A DNA stretch of 6,659 nucleotides. Origin: a bacterium. Its GTDB lineage: Bacteria; RBG-13-66-14. The notes under the pieces were generated by a model. The model had not been told where the DNA came from and did not search any database. It saw only the letters and a list, made by a program, of their open reading frames with translations. The stretch covers positions 1 through 6,659 of the forward strand of contig JAIOSI010000199.1 in NCBI GenBank assembly GCA_021107695.1, written 5' to 3'. Of this stretch, positions 1 through 5,440 are shown in pieces. The position numbers and the translations under genes are program-made. Numbering within the stretch: position 1 is the first letter of the stretch; each line of letters starts with the position of its first letter.

Positions 1-10
1 CGCCACAACG

Positions 11-502
11 ATGATGCCTGTTGCAGAGGTGGTTGAGGCGGATGAGGCTGCCGAAACCGCCCACGGCGAGGTCGTCGTGGCTGAGAAAGCCTCGGTACCA
101 TTCCGCAGCCTGGGGTTCATCTACTACCTGGCAAGAATCGGCGTTGGATTCCTCGTCGGGCTTGTCTGGGGGCTGTTCTACGCCGCTGTGGAACAGCACG
201 TCTGGGGAATAGGGTTCATCAAAGGAATTGTCTTCGGCGCGGCGGTCTGGCTTCTTGGTGGCTTGCCCGATGCTCTGAACAAGTACCTGACCTACGAGTT
301 CGGTGGCTTGCTGGGACTGTGGGCGTTCGGTGGACTGCTGGTGAGTATCGTCGGTGGTGTGGCGGTTAGTCTGATCTACGGTCGAGTTGACTACGACGAC
401 AGCAAGCGCGAGCCAATCCGTGTGAATGCGCAGATTAGCGGCGGTGGCACAGAGCAGCCTGCTCCAGAGAACACCGAAGCTCTGCCACCGGTTGACCTCT
501 AG
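11..502 (+). CDS. Small three-helix membrane protein of unknown function (5' end uncertain)
   Basis: I do not recognise the family. Read from the first ATG the protein has 163 residues. An acidic, alanine- and valine-rich N-terminus (about 1-30) is followed by three hydrophobic segments at about 35-61, 66-86 and 98-123, then a polar tail rich in Pro, Glu and Gly. The first helix contains glycines spaced by four (residues 46, 50, 54), a GxxxG pattern often used for helix packing. The reading frame is open to the left edge of the window, so the true start may lie further upstream; two ATG codons in a row at 11 and 14 are the first available. It ends 33 bases before mltG on the same strand, so it is probably co-transcribed with it. 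A role in the envelope is inferred only from the helices and the neighbours. That it is a real gene is likely from its hydrophobic pattern and tight spacing. Confidence 0.72.
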   Translation: MMPVAEVVEADEAAETAHGEVVVAEKASVPFRSLGFIYYLARIGVGFLVGLVWGLFYAAVEQHVWGIGFIKGIVFGAAVWLLGGLPDALNKYLTYEFGGLLGLWAFGGLLVSIVGGVAVSLIYGRVDYDDSKREPIRVNAQISGGGTEQPAPENTEALPPVDL

Positions 503-535
503 CCCCTTTCAAAAACCACCACAGAAACTGCTTTG

Positions 536-1552
536 ATGAAAACAAAAGCCCGCTGGATTCTCTTCTCTCTGCTCGCGCTGATTGTTATCAGCGCAGTGGC
601 GATCTACGTCTGGTTCAATCAACTCAGCTACTCTTCCATTGATCCAACGGGCGAGGTTACGCTAAAGATTTCCCCTGGCACGGGAGCCGGAGAGGTCGCC
701 GCGCTATTGAGCGAGAAAGGCGTAACGGAGTATCCTGACCTCTTCAGGCTTTTCCTCAAGCTGGAGGGGTTGGACAGCGAACTGAAGGCGGGAACCTATC
801 GGCTGAATACGCCAGCGTGCTTCGCGGACATCGCCGCTGTGCTGACTACGGGAGAGGTGCTGACCACCCGTTTCACCATCCCGGAGGGGCTTCAGGCGGC
901 GGAGATTGCTACTCGACTGGAGCAGCAGGGACTCTGCGATGCCGGGGAGTTCCTGAATCTGGCAGAACAGCTCGTTGCCGAGCGATACGGCGTTGACTCT
1001 GTCGAGGGCTACCTCTACCCGGAGACCTACGAAATTGCTGTGGATGTTGACACAGCGGGACTGGTGAGACTGCTTCTCGATCAGGGAGACCGGGTCTGGG
1101 AGGAGCTGACCGCTGACTTTAGCAAAATACCCGACCGTCATCGAACCCTGACCCTCGCCGCCGTTGTGCAGGCGGAGGGAGCCGGCTTCGCCGAGTTCTC
1201 TCGCATCGCCGGGGTATTCGCCAACCGCCTGGAGCGGGGGATGGCTCTGGAGAGCTGCGCCACCGTCCTCTTCGCCCTGGGCGAGCATAAGCAGGTGCTG
1301 GAGTACCGCGACCTGAAGGTGGAGAATCCCTACAACACCTACCAGAACGCCGGGCTGCCGCCGGGACCGATCTGCAACCCCGGACGCGCCGCCCTGGCAG
1401 CCGCTCTCAACCCGGATCAGCACGATTACCTCTTCTTTGTCAGCAATGGCGACGGCACGCATACCTTCAGCCAGACCCTCGCCCAGCACAACGCCGCCCG
1501 GGTTACTACCCGTGAGGATCGAGCCGCCGCCGTTGATCCAGAGGCACCATGA
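536..1552 (+). CDS. mltG: Endolytic murein transglycosylase MltG (YceG-like)
   Basis: MltG cuts nascent peptidoglycan glycan strands inside the chain and is thought to set strand length. It acts at the outer face of the cytoplasmic membrane. The 338-residue product has a short basic N-terminus, one membrane helix (about 8-27), a LysM-like region (about 38-110) containing LKAGTYR, and the C-terminal catalytic domain (about 205-322). The segment AAVVQAEG aligns with ASIIEKET of the E. coli enzyme; its Glu at residue 214 matches the E. coli catalytic Glu218. Other family signatures are GVFANRL, ENPYNTY, GLPPGPI, NPG and HTFS. Length is nearly that of E. coli MltG (340). A TTG at 533 is possible, but the ATG at 536 is preferred; neither has a strong ribosome-binding site. 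The stop overlaps the next start as ATGA, so the following gene is probably translationally coupled. Cysteines at 241 and 280 lie in the catalytic domain. Confidence 0.95.
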   Translation: MKTKARWILFSLLALIVISAVAIYVWFNQLSYSSIDPTGEVTLKISPGTGAGEVAALLSEKGVTEYPDLFRLFLKLEGLDSELKAGTYRLNTPACFADIAAVLTTGEVLTTRFTIPEGLQAAEIATRLEQQGLCDAGEFLNLAEQLVAERYGVDSVEGYLYPETYEIAVDVDTAGLVRLLLDQGDRVWEELTADFSKIPDRHRTLTLAAVVQAEGAGFAEFSRIAGVFANRLERGMALESCATVLFALGEHKQVLEYRDLKVENPYNTYQNAGLPPGPICNPGRAALAAALNPDQHDYLFFVSNGDGTHTFSQTLAQHNAARVTTREDRAAAVDPEAP

Positions 1553-2508
1553 CCGGGTATCTCTGGCTGGTAATAATCGGTCTATCTCTCTTTGCCCTGC
1601 CCTGGGCGGTTTATCCTTTTGTACTGCTATTCGTCCGACCACAGCGATCAACCAGTACGATCAAAGACAGACGGCCTGGCGGGGTGATTCTGGCTACCGG
1701 AGAGGTCGCCGACTATCACCGCCGAGTGGGTTTTCCTGTGGTAGAGTCAGCCGAAGAGGCAGCGGGGCGGATTCTGATACTTCCCGCCGGAGGGCGATTG
1801 ACCGTCGGGGGTATCCGTCGGTTGCTCGCCTCGCTGGCTGATGAAAAAGTTGGCTTGGTTGTCGGACGGCTGCTTTCGTCGGAGGTAGAAGAATCGGGCA
1901 GGGACGGCGGAGCAGAGGCAGCGGTTCTCCATGCCAATGAGATGACCCAGAGCTGGCGGTGGTTCCTCGGAAGTAGAGAGGCGCGGGTTGGTGTGCCAGC
2001 TTCGGTCGAGGGCTTTCCGGTTGCACTGCGTCCTGGATTTTTCCGAAGTAGCAGAGCCGAGACACTGGCTCTACTGTCAAAGAACAAGAGTCGAATCAGC
2101 TTCCTTTACGGCAAACGAGGACTGGTCGGACGGCAGCCGCTCGAGGATTCCCTTGACCCGCTGGTTGATAAGCTAACCGCCTCGTATTCCACCGGACGGC
2201 AGACCCTGACCCGCCGCTGGAAGAACCTCGGTGTGCTGCTGCGTTTTGGCGTCGCTTCGCTAACCCCGCTCTGGCTGTTCATGGCTCTACTGGGAGCAGG
2301 CATGGGGCTGCTCGACTCCCGCGACTTCCTCCATAAGCTGATTCTGGTACTGGCGGGCGGGTTCCTCCTCGGTGCCGTGGTCGGTGGGCTGACGCTGAAG
2401 TACGGCTATCGCTCAAAGGTGTACTTTCCATTTTTCTGGCTGATTGCCGGACTAGCCGCCATTATTCGGTCATACTCCCATAACTCTGATGCCAAGGACA
2501 CTCCATGA
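1549..2508 (+). CDS. Glycosyltransferase family 2-like membrane protein, probably catalytically inactive
   Basis: The 319-residue protein has an N-terminal membrane helix (about 4-29, ending in YPFVLLFVRP), a soluble domain (about 40-235) and a C-terminal bundle of hydrophobic segments at about 237-256, 264-284 and 291-307. This layout, with YP at the end of the first helix, matches membrane-bound GT2 glycosyltransferases. Residues 74-107 (ILILPAGGRL, then IRRLLASLAD and VGLVVGRL) resemble the GT2 stretch around the metal-binding aspartate, followed by a phrase like LxxLVxxFxDxxVGxVxG. Further GT2-like pieces are an FLGS-like motif near 139 and RRWKNL near 222. The expected aspartate in a TDANTRL-like motif is replaced (LPAGGRL), and the usual start of the nucleotide-binding fold (an IPAYNE-like strand) is absent. 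The assignment comes from reading by eye, so the family call is moderate and inactivity is an inference. A GAGG ribosome-binding site lies just before the ATG, which overlaps the mltG stop. The gene also overlaps the cyclophilin gene by four bases. Confidence 0.6.
   Translation: MTGYLWLVIIGLSLFALPWAVYPFVLLFVRPQRSTSTIKDRRPGGVILATGEVADYHRRVGFPVVESAEEAAGRILILPAGGRLTVGGIRRLLASLADEKVGLVVGRLLSSEVEESGRDGGAEAAVLHANEMTQSWRWFLGSREARVGVPASVEGFPVALRPGFFRSSRAETLALLSKNKSRISFLYGKRGLVGRQPLEDSLDPLVDKLTASYSTGRQTLTRRWKNLGVLLRFGVASLTPLWLFMALLGAGMGLLDSRDFLHKLILVLAGGFLLGAVVGGLTLKYGYRSKVYFPFFWLIAGLAAIIRSYSHNSDAKDTP
2494..2498 (+). promoter_or_regulatory. Ribosome-binding site of the cyclophilin gene
   Basis: AAGGA lies six bases before the ATG at 2505 and inside the end of the preceding gene. 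It fixes the start that gives a complete lipoprotein signal peptide. Confidence 0.7.
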
Positions 2509-3188
2509 TAAAAACAACTCTGCTCGCTCTGAGTTTAGCCGTTGCCCTCGTTTCTCTGACCGCCTGTGGAGGTGATGGATTGGTTCCTGCCGCGGATAGC
2601 GACACCCCGGTCGCCGTTCTGGAGACAGACATCGGTAACATCTGGATTCTGCTCCACGACTCGGTCAATCCAGACACCGTTGACAACTTCACGAAGCTCA
2701 TCGCCGAGGACTTCTACGACGGCATTGGCTTCCACCGGGTTGAGAAAAGCCATGTGATTCAGGCGGGTTGCCCTGTTTGGGATAACCCTGCTCTGGCTGG
2801 CTCCGGTGGACCGGGCTGGCAGATTGATTTTGAGGATGCCAGCCTGCCGCACCTGGAGGGAGCAGTCGGAATGGCGCGCGCCGTGGAGTACGATTCCGCC
2901 GGCAGTCAGTTCTACATCTGCCTCTCGCCTCGTCCTCACCTCGATGGCGAGTATGTCATCTTCGGCACGGTCATCGCCGGAATGGAGATCGTCCACGAGG
3001 TTTATGTCGGCGTAGTGATCAACGATGCTCGTGTTATCAGCTATGGCGAGTTCCTGGAGCTATCCGAAGCGGCAACGGCGGAGAACCCCGACCCGCTGGG
3101 CATCCGTCCCATTGAGGAAATAAAGCTAGCCTCGGTTGAGGAACTGGTGATTGAGGTTGAAGGCGACGAAGAGCTGGAGACAGAGTAA
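2505..3188 (+). CDS. Cyclophilin-type peptidyl-prolyl cis-trans isomerase, lipoprotein
   Basis: Cyclophilins catalyse cis-trans isomerisation of X-Pro bonds and assist protein folding. The 227-residue product begins with a lipoprotein signal peptide: basic K3, a hydrophobic stretch to about 18, and the lipobox LTAC with Cys21 as the lipidated residue. It should therefore be membrane-anchored and face the outside of the cytoplasmic membrane. The cyclophilin domain spans about 35-182. FHRV at 76-79 carries the catalytic Arg78, VIQAG supplies Gln86, SQFYI at 134-138 and HLDGEYVIFG at 145-154 form the rest of the proline pocket. The human CypA residues Trp121 and His126 correspond to His145 and Tyr150, a change I believe is common in bacterial cyclophilins. 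After the domain, a roughly 45-residue acidic tail ends in Glu-rich sequence. An AAGGA ribosome-binding site at 2494-2498 precedes the ATG, which overlaps the upstream stop. It is the last gene of the cluster. Confidence 0.95.
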   Translation: MIKTTLLALSLAVALVSLTACGGDGLVPAADSDTPVAVLETDIGNIWILLHDSVNPDTVDNFTKLIAEDFYDGIGFHRVEKSHVIQAGCPVWDNPALAGSGGPGWQIDFEDASLPHLEGAVGMARAVEYDSAGSQFYICLSPRPHLDGEYVIFGTVIAGMEIVHEVYVGVVINDARVISYGEFLELSEAATAENPDPLGIRPIEEIKLASVEELVIEVEGDEELETE

Positions 3189-3196
3189 TTAGCCGT

Positions 3197-3220
3197 AGGG
3201 GTACGGCATGCTGTACCCCT
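3197..3220 (+). repeat. Perfect inverted repeat downstream of the cyclophilin gene
   Basis: AGGGGTAC at 3197-3204 and GTACCCCT at 3213-3220 form a perfect 8-bp stem around an 8-base loop that itself contains the palindrome GCATGC. It begins eight bases after the stop of the cyclophilin gene. The following bases (TGTGAAATT) are not a U tract, so it is a poor intrinsic terminator alone. It could protect the 3' end of the message or work together with the next hairpin. Confidence 0.6.
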
Positions 3221-3242
3221 TGTGAAATTAGCATCGGATTCT

Positions 3243-3276
3243 AAAAAAAGAGGAAAGCGTGAAGCCTTCCTCTTTT
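3243..3276 (-). terminator. Intrinsic terminator of pckA, usable in both directions
   Basis: AAAAGAGGAA at 3246-3255 pairs perfectly with TTCCTCTTTT at 3267-3276, giving a 10-bp stem around an 11-base loop. On the minus strand the stem runs into seven T residues (3249 down to 3243), the classic form for ending the pckA transcript about 25 bases beyond its stop codon. On the plus strand it ends in four T residues, so it can also stop transcripts of the cyclophilin operon arriving from the left. Confidence 0.88.
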
Positions 3277-3300
3277 CGTACAGATACGCTGAGCAGCGAG

Positions 3301-5079
3301 CTAGCCGCAGACGGTTTTGATGATGTTCTCATCAACCTCGTACTTCTCCAGGAACTCGCGACGCTCTTTCTTCATCTTCGTAACCCAGGTGCGGTAGGTG
3401 TCCATGCGCCCGGCCTTCTCGAAGAAGACCACCGGGTTGAGAATCTCCGCCGGAACCTTCTTCAGCAGCTCGGCACTGTCGGGATGGTCAATATCCACGA
3501 TTTCGTAACCGAAGTCGGGGTCTTTTTTCCAGGCAACCTTACCGGAGAGCATCGCTTCCAGCATGGCGGAGGAGTGGCGGATCTTGATCTTTAGAGCTTT
3601 ACCAGCCTTAACGTCGAGGGCATCGCCACCGACCCAGCCAGTGTTCATCGCCCAGGTAACGGTTCCCGGCATCGTGGCGACCAGCTTGGCAAAACGCTTG
3701 GGCTGGAGACCAAAATGGCGCGGGAAGAAGGGCTGAGTGAACGGGCTGCGGGTACGACCACGGTCTTTACCAGCAGCAGAGGTCTTGGTGGTTTCGCCGA
3801 GCATGAAGTAGCCACCGGCCTGCTCTGGTGAGACGAAGCGGATGATGCCGGGGAAGGCAGCGTCGTCGCCTTCATCGCGGTTGAGGATACCCATGGACTT
3901 CACTGGCGGCACGTTATTCAGGTCAGCAGCGTCCTCGATGGAACTCATCGGGATGATCGAACGACCGTTCTGAGTCCAGACAGCAAAGTCCCAGCCATCT
4001 TCGGGGATGTCGTTTTCGTTAACGATCTCGTCAATCTTGACTTCGCCCTTGATGAACTTCTCAACGTTGTCCATCGGGGCACGGGTCAGGTCGAGAATCT
4101 CTTTGTAGTGCTTGGTCTCTTCGGGGTTGATCCGACCCTTGGAGAACTCAAAGCTGCCGTCTTTGCTGACAAAGACATTCTCCGTCCAGGCACTGGGGCT
4201 GATGGTACCGCGATAGATAACCGGCTCGGCCTCTTCGGTCAGACCGTATGTCTTGGCGAAGCAACCGTTCTCGGTGATCGAAACCTCACCACCGGGCCAG
4301 AGGGAGATCATATCGTCCTGGATCGGCTGGGTCAGTTCACCCTGCTTAGAGAAGGTAGTCGTGGTCTTGCCGGTTCCGGAGAGACCGAGAATCGCCATCG
4401 TGATGGTCTTGCCGTCGATGGTTACCGCTTTGGCTCCGGCGTGGAGCGTGAGACCGTTGCGCTGATAGACGTACTCGTTGAGCATCCGCAGCGCGCCCTT
4501 TTTGCTCTCGCCGAAGTAATCGGCACCAATAACATAGCTGGTCCAGTTCTCAAGATCAACCAGCATCGCCTGACCACCGGGCATTCCCTCTGCCTTGAGA
4601 CCGGGAACCATCACCAGGCGCAGGGTTGCCTTGAAGGGAGCGGCGAGCTGCTCTTTGGTCTCGACCATGTCGCGGGGAAATGCCATAACCTGCTGCATTC
4701 CGGCGACGTTGGCGATCTCCGGGGTGAAGAGCCACTGAACGCCGACCGCCCGTGTTCCCAGACTCTCGTAGCCCTGAACCTCGATCAGAGTTCCGACCTT
4801 TTCAACGTACTCTTTGACGCTGTCGAGGAGTTTCTCTGCTTTGTCAGCGTCAATGAGCTTGCCGGAATACTGGTCAGCATCAGCTGCCGGAGCGATGATG
4901 TAAGTCCAGGCTGCCTTACGAGCCTTGTTAAAGGTAACCTTGTTGAGGTTGCCGTAGGCGGTTTCCATCATAGCTGGCGTATGTTCCAGAGCCAGCTTGC
5001 GCAGTTCTTCCTGCGGACGGTTGGTAAGGTATTTGACCTTGTAGGGATGTAAAACTTCGCTCGTCAATCGGGAGCTCAT
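3301..5079 (-). CDS. pckA: Phosphoenolpyruvate carboxykinase, ATP type (divergent)
   Basis: PEP carboxykinase interconverts oxaloacetate plus ATP with PEP, CO2 and ADP in the cytoplasm, at the start of gluconeogenesis or in anaplerosis. The 592-residue product (E. coli: 540) has the PEPCK P-loop GLSGTGKTT at 232-240 with Lys238, and the second kinase motif with Asp255-Asp256, followed by ENGCFAK (like EGGCYAK). ADYFGESKKG at 186-195 supplies the Tyr and Lys expected near the metal, LHAG gives His213, and NGRSIIP at 371-377 matches the conserved ENTRAAYP with its Arg. NTGWVGG at 479-485 matches NTGWNG. The usual N-terminal RTGRSPKD motif, which contacts the substrate, is not recognisable; LGTRAVG at 108-114 may stand in for it. 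The C-terminal part is unusually Lys/Glu-rich. The ATG at 5079 is supported by GGAG on the minus strand a few bases upstream. It is transcribed away from rnr and ends at a strong terminator. Confidence 0.88.
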   Translation of the reverse strand: MSSRLTSEVLHPYKVKYLTNRPQEELRKLALEHTPAMMETAYGNLNKVTFNKARKAAWTYIIAPAADADQYSGKLIDADKAEKLLDSVKEYVEKVGTLIEVQGYESLGTRAVGVQWLFTPEIANVAGMQQVMAFPRDMVETKEQLAAPFKATLRLVMVPGLKAEGMPGGQAMLVDLENWTSYVIGADYFGESKKGALRMLNEYVYQRNGLTLHAGAKAVTIDGKTITMAILGLSGTGKTTTTFSKQGELTQPIQDDMISLWPGGEVSITENGCFAKTYGLTEEAEPVIYRGTISPSAWTENVFVSKDGSFEFSKGRINPEETKHYKEILDLTRAPMDNVEKFIKGEVKIDEIVNENDIPEDGWDFAVWTQNGRSIIPMSSIEDAADLNNVPPVKSMGILNRDEGDDAAFPGIIRFVSPEQAGGYFMLGETTKTSAAGKDRGRTRSPFTQPFFPRHFGLQPKRFAKLVATMPGTVTWAMNTGWVGGDALDVKAGKALKIKIRHSSAMLEAMLSGKVAWKKDPDFGYEIVDIDHPDSAELLKKVPAEILNPVVFFEKAGRMDTYRTWVTKMKKERREFLEKYEVDENIIKTVCG

Positions 5080-5082
5080 GTT

Positions 5083-5087
5083 TCTCC
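5083..5087 (-). promoter_or_regulatory. Ribosome-binding site of pckA
   Basis: Read on the minus strand, GGAGA lies about four bases before the ATG. It supports the chosen start; no better upstream start is seen. Confidence 0.75.
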
Positions 5088-5095
5088 GTTTCGAC

Positions 5096-5113
5096 GGGGG
5101 CTTCTGCGCCCCC
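5096..5113 (-). promoter_or_regulatory. GC-rich hairpin in the pckA leader
   Basis: GGGGGC at 5096-5101 is complementary to GCCCCC at 5108-5113, a 6-bp all-GC stem with a 6-base loop. In the pckA message it would sit about 8 bases upstream of the GGAG, close enough to influence ribosome access or to protect the 5' end. No U tract follows it on either strand, so it is not a terminator. Confidence 0.5.
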
Positions 5114-5196
5114 CCGGGTGAGGTTTGTTAACGGTGGAACGAAAGTTAAGCAAGAAGCGTTAGTTTGTTGTGGTTTTGCGGTGGTACGGTACTCAC

Positions 5197-5220
5197 GCTC
5201 ACCAAACTGCTTTTGTGAGC
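5197..5220. promoter_or_regulatory. 24-bp operator-like inverted repeat
   Basis: The half sites GCTCACCAAA (5197-5206) and TTTTGTGAGC (5211-5220) are complementary at 9 of 10 positions around the 4-base spacer CTGC. As DNA this has the size and symmetry of a binding site for a dimeric regulator. It overlaps the -35 element of the candidate rnr promoter and lies 118-141 bases upstream of pckA, so one protein could affect both genes. As RNA it could fold into a hairpin with a tetraloop, but no U tract follows on either strand. The binding protein is not identifiable here. Confidence 0.5.
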
Positions 5221-5240
5221 AACTGTGGTAGATGTAAAAT
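5213..5240 (+). promoter_or_regulatory. Candidate sigma-70-type promoter for rnr (distal)
   Basis: TTGTGA at 5213-5218 (4 of 6 to TTGACA) is separated by 16 bases from TAAAAT at 5235-5240 (5 of 6 to TATAAT). Transcription would start near 5247 and leave a leader of about 195 bases before rnr, containing the folded elements described below. This is judged by eye only. Confidence 0.4.
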
Positions 5241-5253
5241 GTCTGTCATCTCA

Positions 5254-5317
5254 GCCGCGAAAGCAAGATGCAACGCTTGACGTTGCCTGTGAAAAGATGA
5301 ACTAGCTTTAACGCGGC
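5254..5317 (+). promoter_or_regulatory. Possible structured leader RNA element upstream of rnr
   Basis: GCCGCG (5254-5259) pairs with CGCGGC (5312-5317), and the adjoining AAAGC (5260-5264) pairs with GCTTT (5305-5309), with two A residues (5310-5311) bulged. This gives an 11-bp basal helix. Inside it, GCAACG (5270-5275) pairs with CGTTGC (5281-5286) around a 5-base loop, leaving an 18-base single-stranded stretch (5287-5304) on the 3' side. Nested helices with an asymmetric A/G-rich internal loop look like a folded RNA, perhaps a cis-regulatory leader of rnr. The antisense strand could fold too if the pckA transcript began far upstream. It matches no riboswitch I know. Confidence 0.4.
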
Positions 5318-5346
5318 GGTAGATTAACATAGGGTCGCTTATCTCA

Positions 5347-5364
5347 CAAGCCCCAAAAGGCTTG
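5347..5364 (+). repeat. Short hairpin in the rnr leader
   Basis: CAAGCC at 5347-5352 and GGCTTG at 5359-5364 form a perfect 6-bp stem around the loop CCAAAA. No T tract follows, so it is not a terminator. It would be a further stem-loop in a long rnr leader. Confidence 0.4.
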
Positions 5365-5380
5365 AAACTCCGGCCTCACC

Positions 5381-5409
5381 GTGATACCTTGTCGTTAACA
5401 AAAGATACT
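5381..5409 (+). promoter_or_regulatory. Alternative weak promoter for rnr (proximal)
   Basis: GTGATA at 5381-5386 and GATACT at 5404-5409 each match the sigma-70 consensus at 4 of 6 positions with the ideal 17-base spacing. A start near 5416 would give a short leader of about 25 bases. It competes with the distal candidate; the sequence cannot decide between them. Confidence 0.25.
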
Positions 5410-5429
5410 TGTGAGTACCCTCTAACGCT

Positions 5430-5434
5430 AAGGA
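5430..5434 (+). promoter_or_regulatory. Ribosome-binding site of rnr
   Basis: AAGGA ends six bases before the ATG at 5441 and identifies the rnr start codon. Confidence 0.75.
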
Positions 5435-5440
5435 TTGACG

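Larger units (their letters stand above)
5080..5440. other. Divergent intergenic region between pckA and rnr
   Basis: This 361-bp region contains no convincing gene; the longest plus-strand reading frames starting with ATG are about 10-13 codons and overlap predicted structures. It must hold the promoters and leaders of both genes. For rnr two candidate promoters are listed separately. For pckA I see no convincing -35/-10 pair on the minus strand. The region has several inverted repeats, each listed below. I recognise no known riboswitch or housekeeping RNA; the conserved elements of tmRNA, RNase P RNA and TPP or cobalamin riboswitches are not apparent. Confidence 0.8.

Noticed and set aside
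704..1651. Minus-strand open frame (315 codons) opposite mltG
   Set aside because: It is antisense to mltG, which has clear catalytic motifs, and its translation has no recognisable domain.
4108..5052. Long plus-strand open frame (314 codons) opposite pckA
   Set aside because: It lies wholly antisense to a well-supported PEP carboxykinase, its translation shows no family motif, and open antisense frames are common against genes of this composition.
5239..5280. Tiny frame MSVISAAKARCNA as a possible leader peptide
   Set aside because: It overlaps the -10 element of the best promoter candidate and part of the RNA fold, has no convincing ribosome-binding site, and no run of regulatory codons.
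5277..5306. TTGACG at 5277-5282 as the -35 of an rnr promoter
   Set aside because: The hexamer is good, but no acceptable -10 lies 16-18 bases downstream (AACTAG and neighbours match poorly).
5188..5419. A known large RNA (tmRNA, RNase P RNA, 6S RNA or cobalamin riboswitch)
   Set aside because: The length would suit some of these, but none of their conserved sequence elements could be found by eye.
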